From positions 1 to 42,324 of the forward strand of contig JAERTK010000033.1 of assembly GCA_016844935.1 (NCBI GenBank): a DNA stretch of 42,324 nt. Direction: 5' to 3'. This DNA is from Desulfobacteraceae bacterium. GTDB lineage: Bacteria > Desulfobacterota > DSM-4660 > Desulfatiglandales > Desulfatiglandaceae. Below are positions 1 to 8,128 of this stretch, in pieces. The notes beneath the pieces are model-generated. The model saw nothing but the letters and a program-made list of their open reading frames with translations, had not been told where the DNA came from and made no database searches. The position numbers and the translations under genes were made by a program. Position 1 is the stretch's first letter; each line of letters starts with the position of its first letter.

Positions 1-1
1 T

Positions 2-595
2 GTATCTAGGTGTCTGGGCTGTTCAAGCTGTGTGGTTGGTTGCAAAAACTGGCACGATTTGCCGGCTGATAGCCCAGGACGCGTAAGACTGATGGATTGG
101 AGTTTTGGCAGCTACCCTCAAGCTGAACGTTGGATGCTGCCGATACCCTGCATGCATTGCAGCCACCCGCCCTGTGTTGCTGTTTGCCGGTTCGAGGCCT
201 GTAAAAAGGATGAAGACGGTGTCGTGGTCATAGAACCCCAGAAATGCGTGGGGTGTGAATTGTGTGTTGTTGCCTGTCCCTATGGCGCGCGCTATTTTCG
301 CCCGGACACCAATCGAGCAGATGGGTGCGATTTTTGCCGGGACCGATTTGTCGATGGGAAAAATCCATTATGCGTGGATGCGTGCCCCGGCCAAGCCCTT
401 GTTTCTGGCGATTTGAATGACTCGGAAAGTGACATATCCCGCTTGGTTAAGGAAACCAAAGCCAAACCAATCCTGACCAAGTACAAGACAAAACCCAACG
501 TATACTATTCCGGGCTACGCCAAACGGCGATTAGCCATTTGGAATTGGTAAACGGGATAAGGTTTACCACAGTCCCTAAAAATGATCAGAGTTGA
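2..595 (+). CDS. DmsB/PhsB-type 4Fe-4S ferredoxin subunit, 5'-truncated
   Basis: The open frame enters from the left edge, so the true start lies upstream. The visible protein has four cysteine groups typical of the iron-sulfur subunit of molybdopterin oxidoreductases (DmsB, PhsB, PsrB, NrfC): CLGCSSCVVGC, CMHCSHPPCVAVC, CVGCELCVVACPYGAR and CDFC...CVDACPGQAL. In this family the subunit carries four [4Fe-4S] clusters that pass electrons between a membrane quinone subunit and a catalytic subunit. Neither partner is visible here, so the oxidoreductase type cannot be named. The ending with CPGQAL, then a roughly 60-residue tail, is normal. The next gene is 327 bases away and unrelated. Family confident, specific substrate unknown. 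Confidence 0.85.
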   Translation, partial: VSRCLGCSSCVVGCKNWHDLPADSPGRVRLMDWSFGSYPQAERWMLPIPCMHCSHPPCVAVCRFEACKKDEDGVVVIEPQKCVGCELCVVACPYGARYFRPDTNRADGCDFCRDRFVDGKNPLCVDACPGQALVSGDLNDSESDISRLVKETKAKPILTKYKTKPNVYYSGLRQTAISHLELVNGIRFTTVPKNDQS

Positions 596-922
596 GCGTC
601 AATTATCTGAGGAAATCCATCATAATCTATCAAAAGAAGGAACTTTGCTATTTGAATCCCCACCATCCCTAACTTTCTCACTACCAACAGCTAAATTGTG
701 TCAATCCAAAAGAATAACTAACTGTAATAATAAAAGTAATCGAATTTTACGGTGGTTTTTTCTTCTTACTGTAGTACATTCAATATGATCAAAAAAGCAA
801 TATTAATGCAAAAGTAGAAAAGGAGCCGATTGCAAAATTCGCGAAAAATGGCAAAACATGTTCTGGGTGAGTATTCCCACGCATTCCGGCAGTCCATTCC
901 TGATTAAAGAGGAGAAAATAGT
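596..922. other. AT-rich intergenic region, 327 bp
   Basis: No gene is supported here. A 68-residue frame overlapping the end of the upstream gene has no family resemblance and runs through AT-rich sequence. The stretch holds a possible terminator (721-761) and, at its right edge, the ribosome site AGAGGAG just before the ATG at 923. No convincing sigma-54 or sigma-70 promoter was found, although one must presumably exist for the methyltransferase pair. Confidence 0.6.
721..761 (+). terminator. Possible rho-independent terminator after the Fe-S subunit gene
   Basis: ACTGTAA (721-727) can pair with TTACGGT (747-753) with one G-U pair, and a run of six T follows at 756-761. The loop is long (19 nt) and the stem is AT-rich, so this is only a weak candidate. 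It lies 126 bases after the stop codon of the Fe-S subunit gene. Confidence 0.3.
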
Positions 923-2530
923 ATGATTATCATCGGCGAAAAAATAAACGGGACCCGTGAAACGGTGGGAAAAGCGATCCGGGATCGAAACACCGAAATG
1001 ATTCAAGCCCTGGCAATGGCCCAGGTTGAAGGGGGCGCCGATTATCTGGATGTGAATGCGGGCACGCACCCCCAGGAAGAGCCCCGGGATATGGCCTGGC
1101 TGGTGGAAACCATTCAGTCCGTTACGAAAACCCGACTTTGTCTCGACAGTCCGAATCCACAGGCCCTTTTAAGCGGCATTCAATCGGCGACACGTCTCCC
1201 CATGATCAATTCGGTCAGCGGCGAGCGCAAGCGCATTGAAGAGGTTTTGCCCATTGCATGCGAACACGGCACGGACCTGGCGCTCCTGGCACTCGATGAC
1301 AACGGCGTTCCGGAGACCACCGGGGAACGATTGGATATTGTGGGCCGGCTGATATCCATGGCGCGGGAAGGTGGATTAAGGGATGATCAGCTTTTTGTGG
1401 ATCCCCTTATCACCACCATCGCCACCAGGGGCGACAGCGGTCGCATGGCCCTCGAAACCATTCGAGAGATCAGGGCCCAGTTTCCGGAGGTTCACATCAT
1501 TTGCGGCCTCAGCAATATCTCCTTCGGCCAACCGTCGCGCACGCTCATTAACCAGGTGTTTGCCGCCCTGGCCATGGAAGCGGGCCTGGACAGCGCCATT
1601 ATGGATCCCGCGGATCGGGGGCTTCGAAACATCATTTACGGTACGGACCTGGTGCTGGGCGCGGACCCGGACTGCCTGCGGTATAACCAGGCCCATCGGT
1701 CGGGGGTTATCGGCACTCCAAAGGGATTGCCGGATGCGGATGCAGACGCCATATCCGATGCTTTTGACCGTCTGAAAAGCGCATTGTCACAGGCGAACCT
1801 GGTTTCAGGCCCGAAGGCGGCGACTTCGGGTGCGGTAGATCCCACCCGCTTGCCTGAAGAAGAGGGGGTTCCCGATCCTGAATCGCAACCCTCTGAAGCG
1901 TATGGGCAGGCTCTTGTGGAACTGGTAACGTCTCTGGTGGAAATGAAGAGAGACCGGGTGCTGGAACTCACCGAAAGCCTGATTAAGCACAATGCAGACC
2001 CCATGGAAATTCTTGATGCGTCAAAACGGGCCATGGGTGAAGTGGGCCGGTTGTTTGAAGAAGAGACCTATTTCATTCCCGAATTGATCCTGGCGGGCAG
2101 GATGTTGAAGGATATTGCCGACCGGGTGAAGCCCCTTTTGACGTCGGACGTGAAGAGCGAAAAAAAGGGCCGTGTGCTCATTGGAACGGTTGCGGGGGAT
2201 ATTCATGATATCGGTAAGGATATTGTGACGACCATGCTGGATGTGAACGGCTATGAGGTGCTGGATCTGGGTGTGGATGTGCCCGTGGAACGGTTTGTGG
2301 AAGCGGTCCGAACATTTAAGCCCCGAGTGGTGGGACTCAGCGGATTTTTGACGCTGGTTTACGATGCCATGAAAGAGACGATTCAAGCCATCCGGGACGA
2401 AAGCCCGGACGACATTGCTATCATGATCGGCGGCGGCCAGATTGATAAACAGGTGATGGCCTATACCGGTGCGGACGGCTTTGGGCGCGATGCCATGGAA
2501 GCGGTCAAGTTCTGCCGGAAATGGATTTAG
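923..2530 (+). CDS. Pterin-dependent methyltransferase fused to corrinoid protein
   Basis: 535 residues with two modules. Residues 1 to about 265 match the MeTr/AcsE class of pterin-binding TIM-barrel methyltransferases: DYLDVNAGTHPQEEP near the N terminus, then GLSNISFGQPSRTLIN and GLDSAIMDP. A Pro/Glu-rich linker (about 270-325) leads to a helical B12-binding cap and a cobalamin domain with the base-off motif D426-I-H428-D-I-G431, followed by GLSGFL and IGGGQ. In the family such enzymes move a methyl group between tetrahydrofolate and Co(I) corrinoid. Having both on one chain is unusual, since AcsE and its corrinoid partner are normally separate. The start has a clear AGAGGAG site. The next gene follows after 36 bases and is a likely methyltransferase partner. 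Methyl donor unknown. Confidence 0.85.
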   Translation: MIIIGEKINGTRETVGKAIRDRNTEMIQALAMAQVEGGADYLDVNAGTHPQEEPRDMAWLVETIQSVTKTRLCLDSPNPQALLSGIQSATRLPMINSVSGERKRIEEVLPIACEHGTDLALLALDDNGVPETTGERLDIVGRLISMAREGGLRDDQLFVDPLITTIATRGDSGRMALETIREIRAQFPEVHIICGLSNISFGQPSRTLINQVFAALAMEAGLDSAIMDPADRGLRNIIYGTDLVLGADPDCLRYNQAHRSGVIGTPKGLPDADADAISDAFDRLKSALSQANLVSGPKAATSGAVDPTRLPEEEGVPDPESQPSEAYGQALVELVTSLVEMKRDRVLELTESLIKHNADPMEILDASKRAMGEVGRLFEEETYFIPELILAGRMLKDIADRVKPLLTSDVKSEKKGRVLIGTVAGDIHDIGKDIVTTMLDVNGYEVLDLGVDVPVERFVEAVRTFKPRVVGLSGFLTLVYDAMKETIQAIRDESPDDIAIMIGGGQIDKQVMAYTGADGFGRDAMEAVKFCRKWI

Positions 2531-2566
2531 GTGTTTCAAGCTTAAGATGATCAAAGGATTGAAATA

Positions 2567-3820
2567 ATGGAAATATCGAATGTAGAGAAATATCAGGAAC
2601 GGGAAAAACGTCTGCTGGATGCCATTGCATTGAAAGAGCCGGATCGTGTGCCGATTGTTCCCTTGTTTGCGTTTTTCAATTGCTACTACAGCGGCATTTC
2701 CCCACGGGAAGCCTATACGGTTCCGGAAAAAGCGGTGGAAGCCTGGCGAAAGACCATTGATGATTTTGCGCCCGATGCCACCTACAGCGTCAACTTCACG
2801 ATTTATTCCATGGATGAGGTGTTGTCCGGTTTGGATTTCAAAGCCATGAAATGGCCCGGTCACGGGGTTCCCGACGATCAGTCGTTCCAGTTCGTGGAAG
2901 CGGAGTACATGAAAGAGGATGAATACGAAGACTTGTTTTCAAACCCCGGGGATTTTTTTCTGCGCAAGATTCTTCCCCGTCTCGCAGGGAATCTCGGGGG
3001 GCTTGCAAAACTGCCCCCGCTGGAGACGGCGGCCTTGGGTTATGTCTGGCCGTCGGTGCTGCCGGCCCTGGCCGACCCCGATATTGTGAAGGCGTTGGAG
3101 ACGCTTCTTGAGACCTCCCGAAAGCAGGTGGCCTGGGCCAAAACCTTTGGGGCATTTGCTAAAGAATTAAAGGATTCCGGCTTCCCTTCCATCAAAGAAC
3201 AAACCGTGTTGGCGCCTTACGATTTGGTGGCCGATAATCTTCGCGGGACGGCCGGGGCGGCCATGGACCTGCTCCTGCAACCCGAAAATTTAAAGCGGGC
3301 GGTGAATCAACTGGCCCCTTTCATGAGTCGGCTCGGTGTTAACGGCGCAAAAGCGAAGGGAAACCCCCGTGTTTTCATCCCCCTTCACAAAGGCACAGAC
3401 AGTTTTATGAGCCTGAAGCAATTCGAGGAATTCTACTGGCCGAGCCTGCAACAGCTCATCCTGGACCTGGTGGAAGGCGGTTGTACCCCCTATCTGCTGA
3501 TCGAAGGGTTGTACAATACCCGGCTGGAGGTCATCCGAGACGTTCCCAAAGGGAAATGCATATATCATTTTGAGGGTACGGATCTGATACAGGCCAAAAA
3601 AGTACTGGGGGACACGGTCTGCCTCATGGGAAACATGCCCAACTCCCTGCTGGCAACGGGCACGGTTGACCAGGTGAGGGATCACACCAAGATGCTCATC
3701 GACAACTGCGGTACGGATGGCGGGTACATCATGAGCGGCGGCGCCCTGATTGATCATGCAAAGCCCGAAAACGTGGATGCCTGGGTGACCACCACCAAGG
3801 ACTATGGCAGGTATCAATAG
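2567..3820 (+). CDS. Uroporphyrinogen decarboxylase-family (MtaA/CmuA-like) protein
   Basis: 417 residues resembling the URO-D superfamily branch that includes corrinoid methyltransferases (MtaA, CmuA), not heme-pathway HemE. Features seen: RLLDAIALKEPDRVPIVP at the start, DFAPDATYSVNF, a central FEEFYWPSLQQLI segment and GDTVCLMGNMPNSLL near the end. It follows the methyltransferase/corrinoid fusion by 36 bases, so it probably loads or unloads the same corrinoid. Zinc-dependent members carry His-X-Cys plus a later Cys. Here the His is followed by Lys-Gly (H274-K-G276), and the C-terminal site reads MSGGALID without Cys. Either it uses different chemistry or it does not bind zinc. Family good, role inferred. 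Confidence 0.75.
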   Translation: MEISNVEKYQEREKRLLDAIALKEPDRVPIVPLFAFFNCYYSGISPREAYTVPEKAVEAWRKTIDDFAPDATYSVNFTIYSMDEVLSGLDFKAMKWPGHGVPDDQSFQFVEAEYMKEDEYEDLFSNPGDFFLRKILPRLAGNLGGLAKLPPLETAALGYVWPSVLPALADPDIVKALETLLETSRKQVAWAKTFGAFAKELKDSGFPSIKEQTVLAPYDLVADNLRGTAGAAMDLLLQPENLKRAVNQLAPFMSRLGVNGAKAKGNPRVFIPLHKGTDSFMSLKQFEEFYWPSLQQLILDLVEGGCTPYLLIEGLYNTRLEVIRDVPKGKCIYHFEGTDLIQAKKVLGDTVCLMGNMPNSLLATGTVDQVRDHTKMLIDNCGTDGGYIMSGGALIDHAKPENVDAWVTTTKDYGRYQ

Positions 3821-3938
3821 GATTTGTTCTTGTTTTGCATCAGAACAAGATGTTTCATAAAACAAATGTGTATCAATTCTTAATGAGACTTATTAAACAT
3901 CTGTAAATAAAGTACTTATTCTGCAACTTGCGGGCTTC

Positions 3939-3971
3939 CTGTTTCAAAGTCCGGTGATTTTCTTGAGACAG
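3939..3971. promoter_or_regulatory. Candidate enhancer-binding dyad for the sigma-54 promoter
   Basis: CTGTTTCAA (3939-3947) and TTGAGACAG (3963-3971) form a dyad with 9-bp arms, one mismatch and a 15-nt spacer. It lies about 90-120 bp upstream of the sigma-54 element, the usual distance for a bacterial enhancer-binding protein site. The half-site TGAGACA recurs upstream of the second sigma-54 promoter (10142-10237). The regulator is not identified. Confidence 0.4.
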
Positions 3972-4058
3972 TATGGCTCCGTCATGATGGGCGATTCCCC
4001 GCCTAAATATCTGATAATTAAATGAATGTCCTGTGTGTGACCACCTCCGGCATATTGT

Positions 4059-4074
4059 TGGCACACAAACTGCT
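4059..4074 (+). promoter_or_regulatory. Sigma-54 (-24/-12) promoter upstream of cooS
   Basis: TGGCACACAAACTGCT has the invariant GG and GC separated by exactly 10 bases (GG 4060-4061, GC 4072-4073), the full TGGCAC block and a TGCT -12 element. Transcription would start near 4085, about 77 bases before the ATG at 4162. RpoN promoters need an ATP-dependent activator, so cooS expression is likely tightly switched. Confidence 0.75.
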
Positions 4075-4161
4075 TGAATTTTATTGGAGTGTAAATACTA
4101 TTCATTTATTTAACCCAGGTCCAGTGTAGCATGAATGACTAAAGGGAGGATGCATTAGATT

Positions 4162-4359
4162 ATGGCAAAGGAAGGTTATAGAAAGGTTCACGTTTACAAG
4201 TGCCCATGCGGTTATGGTTACGAACCGGAAAAGGGATGTAAAGAGGCGGGCGTTGAACCGGGAGTTCCATTTGAGGCGCTCCCCGACCGGCTCACCTGTC
4301 CAAGGTGCCAGCGGGCAAAAATCCATTTTAGAGAGAAACGGTTTTCGGTTAAGGCATAG
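4162..4359 (+). CDS. Rubredoxin-like small protein with a CxC knuckle
   Basis: 65 residues. The middle resembles rubredoxin (YEPEKG...[13 protein letters not shown]...CPRC), which normally holds one iron on two CxxCG knuckles. The second knuckle CPRC is intact, but the first reads [10 protein letters not shown], one residue short, giving Cys-X-Cys. An extra Cys follows at KGCKEAG. The tail [10 protein letters not shown] is basic. The start has GGGAGG 12 bases upstream and lies directly behind the sigma-54 promoter. It precedes cooS by 97 bases and may be cotranscribed with it, so an electron-transfer role with CO dehydrogenase is possible. The metal could be Fe, Zn or none. Confidence 0.7.
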   Translation: MAKEGYRKVHVYKCPCGYGYEPEKGCKEAGVEPGVPFEALPDRLTCPRCQRAKIHFREKRFSVKA

Positions 4360-4456
4360 GGTTTTTTTCAGTGTGTTCTTTTCTTGGCCATTTCAAGTTA
4401 ATCTAAAACAAGGTGGATTTCTCCACGAAGGGAGAATATCAGCCAGGGAGGCAAAT

Positions 4457-6430
4457 ATGGAAAAGGACGTGAAAATTAAAGAAATAAAGCCTTTGGATAT
4501 CAAAAGCGTAACCACCTGTGACGCTACGGCCCAAATGCTTAAAAAGGCTGAAAAGGACGGTGTCGAAACGGCACATCACCGTGCGGCGTCAATGAAGGCT
4601 TGCCCTATCGGTGCTGTTTCAGCCTGTTGCAAGCACTGCTCCATGGGACCCTGTCGATTGAATTCCAAGGACCCTTACGGAAAGGTGGGGGTATGCGGTG
4701 CGACCATCGATACCATTCAGTCCCGTAACTTTGGAAGAATGGTTGCCACCGGAACAGCGGCACACACGGATCACGGCATGAGTATGCTGGAGCTGTTCAA
4801 AGAGGTGGTGAACGGTCATATCAAAGAGTATTCTATAAAGGATCCCATTAAATTGGAAGAGGTTGCCGCCAGTTTGGGAATCGAGGTGGAAGACCGGGAG
4901 ATCAAGGATATCGCCATGGATCTTCACAAGGAGCTGGAGCGGACCTACACCCAGGTGGAAGGGGAGATCCCTTTTGCCAAAAGAGTCCCCGAAAAAACCC
5001 TGGAGACATGGAGAAAGCACAATGTGGTGCCAAGGGGGGCCATGCGCGAAATCATGGAATTGATGCATCGAACCCACATGGGTGTGGATCAGCATTACGA
5101 GAACATCACCAATCAATGCAGCCGAACTGCATTGGCGGATGGCTGGGGTGGTTCCATGGTGGCCACTGAAATATCGGACATCCTCTTCGGTACGCCAACG
5201 CCGGTACCCGGTGATGTGAATATGGGATGCCTCAGGGAAAATGAAGTGAACATTGTTATTCACGGTCATGAACCCAATCTGTTTGAGTCCGTGCTGGCAT
5301 CGGTCGACGACCCGAAGCTCCTGAAAACTGCTGAAGATGCGGGGGCTGAAGGGATCAATTTGGTCGGCATGTGCTGCTCCGGGGCTGAAATGCTTTCCCG
5401 ACATGGTGTTCCCCATGCGGGCAACTTCATGAGCACGGAAACCATCCTGGTGACCGGCGCCGTGGATGCCATGGGCGTTGACGTGCAGTGTATTAAACAG
5501 GGCCTTGCCCAGGTAGCTGACTGTTATGGAACAAAACTCTTTACCACCAATCCCAGATGCCGCATTGAAGGGGTGGACCATATTTCGTTTGTTGAGCATG
5601 ACCCCAGGGCATGCACGGATGCCATTGTCAAAGGTGCCATTGACCGGTTCAAAAACCGGAAAGTGCCCATCGAGATTCCCAACATCAAGAACTCCGGTAT
5701 TCACGGTTTTTCCATGGAATACATCAACTACATGCTGGGTGGAACCTTCAGGGGTTCCTATAAACCTTTAAATGAGAATATTATCAACGGGCGGATCAGG
5801 GGCGTAGCCGGCGTGGTGGGCTGCACCAACCCAAGGGTCAAACAGGATTGGGTCCACGTGGAACTGGTAAAAGAACTGATCCGGAATGATGTGCTGGTGG
5901 TGCAGACCGGATGTTCACAGATCGCCCTGGCAAAGGCCGGCTTATACCGGCCCGAGGCTGCTGCCATGGCGGGTCCCGGACTCAGTGAAGTCTGTGAGAC
6001 GGTGGGCATGCCGCCTGTTCTGGGTTTAGGCTCATGCGCGGATAACAGCCGAATTCTCACCGCCTGCTCCGAAATGGTCCGAACGGGGGGTCTGGGAGAG
6101 AGCCTGGCGGATCTTCCCGTGGCCGGTGCCGCTCCCGAGTGGATGAGTGAAAAGGCCATCGCCATCGGGCAGTATTTTGTGGCATCGGGGGTGTATACGG
6201 TTTTCGGCGTCACCTATCCCATCATAGAAGGGACCAAATTTTATGAGCATCTTTTTGGTGGACTGGAAGAGATGGGCTTCGGAAAGTGGGGGTTTACGGC
6301 GGATCCTTATGAAATGGCCCGCATGATGATTGCCCACATTGACAAAAAGAGAAAGGCATTGGGTATCGACAGGGCCAGAGAACGTGTCATGATGGACATG
6401 GCCGACAGGCAGAAGCTTGAAGCGGCCTAA
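4457..6430 (+). CDS. cooS: Anaerobic Ni-Fe carbon monoxide dehydrogenase catalytic subunit
   Basis: 657 residues from the ATG at 4457, which has AGGGAGG just upstream. The same frame is open further upstream, but that extension is basic and non-homologous. CooS oxidises CO to CO2 (or the reverse) as a dimer. The B/D-cluster cysteines are visible in the N-terminal segment CCKHCSMGPC...GVCG. All C-cluster ligand positions known from CODH-II are present: His269 (VIHGHEPN), CCSG at 306-307, DVQC, VVGCTNP, QTGCSQ and GSCADN. No acsA/B/C/D, cooF or cooC is seen within the window, so it looks like a stand-alone (monofunctional) enzyme. The methyltransferase pair just upstream and a rubredoxin-like gene are its neighbours. 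Control by sigma-54 is likely. Confidence 0.95.
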   Translation: MEKDVKIKEIKPLDIKSVTTCDATAQMLKKAEKDGVETAHHRAASMKACPIGAVSACCKHCSMGPCRLNSKDPYGKVGVCGATIDTIQSRNFGRMVATGTAAHTDHGMSMLELFKEVVNGHIKEYSIKDPIKLEEVAASLGIEVEDREIKDIAMDLHKELERTYTQVEGEIPFAKRVPEKTLETWRKHNVVPRGAMREIMELMHRTHMGVDQHYENITNQCSRTALADGWGGSMVATEISDILFGTPTPVPGDVNMGCLRENEVNIVIHGHEPNLFESVLASVDDPKLLKTAEDAGAEGINLVGMCCSGAEMLSRHGVPHAGNFMSTETILVTGAVDAMGVDVQCIKQGLAQVADCYGTKLFTTNPRCRIEGVDHISFVEHDPRACTDAIVKGAIDRFKNRKVPIEIPNIKNSGIHGFSMEYINYMLGGTFRGSYKPLNENIINGRIRGVAGVVGCTNPRVKQDWVHVELVKELIRNDVLVVQTGCSQIALAKAGLYRPEAAAMAGPGLSEVCETVGMPPVLGLGSCADNSRILTACSEMVRTGGLGESLADLPVAGAAPEWMSEKAIAIGQYFVASGVYTVFGVTYPIIEGTKFYEHLFGGLEEMGFGKWGFTADPYEMARMMIAHIDKKRKALGIDRARERVMMDMADRQKLEAA

Positions 6431-6438
6431 TTATTGAG

Positions 6439-6530
6439 GTGTAAGGTATAAGGTATAAGGCGTAAGGTTTTAGCCCATGCTTTTTAACAAGGGGCGACCG
6501 GATGCCTTATGCCTGAAATCTTACGCCTTC
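6439..6530. repeat. 7-bp tandem repeat with inverted copies
   Basis: Five consecutive 7-bp units (GTGTAAG, GTATAAG, GTATAAG, GCGTAAG, GTTTTAG) occupy 6439-6473. On the other strand related units (GCGTAAG, ATTTCAG, GCATAAG) read back from 6530. The two sets let AAGGCGTAAGGTTT (6458-6471) pair with AAATCTTACGCCTT (6516-6529) around a 44-nt loop. The element sits between cooS and the SagB-like gene, outside coding sequence if the latter starts at 6552. Confidence 0.7.
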
Positions 6531-6551
6531 TATCCGAAAATCGAGGAAAGC

Positions 6552-8075
6552 ATGAAGCAGACGGCCGGTTTATACCATGAAAAGACCAGTTATGACCGGT
6601 CGAAAATGGGCGGGCATATCCTGGACTGGCAGAACCAGCCGGAAACTTTAAAGCGCTATGAGGGGCGGGAAACCGTTGCCATGCCGCGTGAAATGCCGCT
6701 TCCCGGGGAGGACCTTCTCTCCCTGTACGAAGGTCCCTGCAAAACCCGTATCAGCAATGGGGGTTTTGGCCTGGCGGAACTCTCCAAAATTCTGCTTTTG
6801 ACTTACACTCTAACTTCTCAATCACGTCATGCCAACGGCATGTTCTACTATCGAAGCGCTGCTTCGGCGGGTGCCCTTTACCCAACGGAAATCTACGTGA
6901 TGTCCCACGGTGTAGGGGGTCTCGATCACGGCATCTATCATTTCTCTATTCATGATCACAGCCTGGTGAAGTTACGCGACGGCCGTTTTTCAGGTGCCGT
7001 GAACCGGTTTGTCAATGATCGCGCTTCAGCCGGCTCGCCGCTTGCGTTTTTCCTGACAGCCATTTTTGCAAGAAGTGCATGGAAGTACGGGAATCGCTCT
7101 TACCGTTACCATTTGCTGGATACGGGCCATGTGCTTGAAAATCTTCATCTGTCGCTCAAGGCGCTGGGTTACCCATTTGAAAACACGTTTGATTTTGAAG
7201 ATCAAAGGGTCAATCATCTGCTCGGTTTGGATGAAGAACGTGAAGTGGCACTGGCGGTCTGCCGGGTCGGGGGGAAACTTGATTCTCCCGAGGTATTTGA
7301 TCCTCCGGTTATTGAGGATTTACCTGAAACGGTCAAAAAGGCGAGTCAAGTTTCCCCCCGTGAGATCGAAGCGCCTCTGGTCCGAGCAGCTCACAATGCA
7401 GGATATGACCTTAATTCAGGCGAAACGGACTTGAATATGTGTCAGGATCTGGGAATCATTCCAAAAACCCGGATTCCGGTTTTTCCAGAGTCCCGTCCTG
7501 AGCCGGATTTGCTTTATCCGGAAGCGGTTTTCCGCAGAAGATCCAGCAGAAATTTCGTTGCCGAAACCCTGCCCGTTTCTCATTTGTATGCATTGCTCAA
7601 TGTTATCATCGAAACAGATTGCGGCGGCATGGATCCATATGCCCACAGTATTTGCAGCGGGGTTTTAACCAGCGATGTAGAATCCCTCGGGGACGGATTC
7701 TACCTGGTGGATGAAAAAAAGGCCCCTTTGAGCCTGGTAAAGCCCGGTGATTTAACCGGTGCCATGTCCCGTATTTGTCTGGATCAGGGGTGGATGGCGG
7801 GGGCGTCTCTTCATTTTATGTTTATGACCAATATGGCGTTATTGGAAGGTGCATGGGGCCCCAGGGGGTATCGATACGCCATGATGACCGCCGGCCTTAT
7901 GGGGGAACGGCTTTACCTGGCCGCCTCGGCTCTGGGCCTGGGTTGCTGCGGTATCGGCGCTTTTTATGATGGGGAAGCGTCCCGATTGTTGGGGCTCAAC
8001 GAAACATCCCGTATCCTTTACGTGGTATCTCTGGGTATCCTTAAATCCATGAGAAAAAGAGATGCCTTACAGTGA
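6552..8075 (+). CDS. SagB-like dehydrogenase with two nitroreductase domains
   Basis: 507 residues from the ATG at 6552. This start has AGGAAAG upstream and leaves the 7-bp repeat outside the gene; an in-frame ATG at 6477 would lie in the repeat. The protein is two FMN-dependent nitroreductase folds in tandem. The first has [16 protein letters not shown] and [19 protein letters not shown], the SagB signature. The second has [22 protein letters not shown] and [18 protein letters not shown]. SagB proteins oxidise azolines to azoles in thiazole/oxazole-modified peptides, but many stand-alone relatives have unknown substrates. No SagC/SagD cyclodehydratase or precursor peptide is visible, so peptide modification is not supported. 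It follows cooS by 121 bases on the same strand. Confidence 0.8.
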   Translation: MKQTAGLYHEKTSYDRSKMGGHILDWQNQPETLKRYEGRETVAMPREMPLPGEDLLSLYEGPCKTRISNGGFGLAELSKILLLTYTLTSQSRHANGMFYYRSAASAGALYPTEIYVMSHGVGGLDHGIYHFSIHDHSLVKLRDGRFSGAVNRFVNDRASAGSPLAFFLTAIFARSAWKYGNRSYRYHLLDTGHVLENLHLSLKALGYPFENTFDFEDQRVNHLLGLDEEREVALAVCRVGGKLDSPEVFDPPVIEDLPETVKKASQVSPREIEAPLVRAAHNAGYDLNSGETDLNMCQDLGIIPKTRIPVFPESRPEPDLLYPEAVFRRRSSRNFVAETLPVSHLYALLNVIIETDCGGMDPYAHSICSGVLTSDVESLGDGFYLVDEKKAPLSLVKPGDLTGAMSRICLDQGWMAGASLHFMFMTNMALLEGAWGPRGYRYAMMTAGLMGERLYLAASALGLGCCGIGAFYDGEASRLLGLNETSRILYVVSLGILKSMRKRDALQ

Positions 8076-8128
8076 CAGATCGCACAATGGCGTGCGGATT
8101 GAACCTATTCGGGAAAGGAATCAAAAAA

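Larger units (their letters stand above)
3821..4161. other. Intergenic regulatory region, 341 bp
   Basis: No gene is supported. A 63-codon frame on the minus strand has no recognisable product. The region contains a weak hairpin just after the upstream stop (TTGTTCT 3824-3830 with AGAACAA 3842-3848, no T tract), a 9-bp dyad at 3939-3971, and a strong sigma-54 promoter at 4059-4074 that serves the genes starting at 4162 and 4457. Confidence 0.7.

Noticed and set aside
870-886. Sigma-54-like TGGCAAAACATGTTCT ahead of the methyltransferase gene
   Set aside because: After GG-N10 the sequence reads TC, not GC, so the invariant -12 dinucleotide is missing.
2021-2863. 280-residue antisense frame spanning the methyltransferase and URO-D genes
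   Set aside because: It crosses two well-supported opposite-strand genes and has no recognisable motif.
3824-3848. Hairpin after the URO-D gene as a terminator
   Set aside because: Only a 7-bp AT-rich stem with an 11-nt loop and no T tract.
4214-4456. N-terminal extension of CooS by 81 residues
   Set aside because: It overlaps the rubredoxin-like gene, is basic and non-homologous, and the ATG at 4457 has a strong ribosome site and normal CooS start.
4619-5704. 361-residue open frame antisense to cooS
   Set aside because: A shadow of a strong coding sequence, His/Gly-rich with no domain match.
6477-6551. Upstream ATG for the SagB-like protein
   Set aside because: It would translate the 7-bp repeat; the ATG at 6552 has a ribosome site and begins the family-like sequence.
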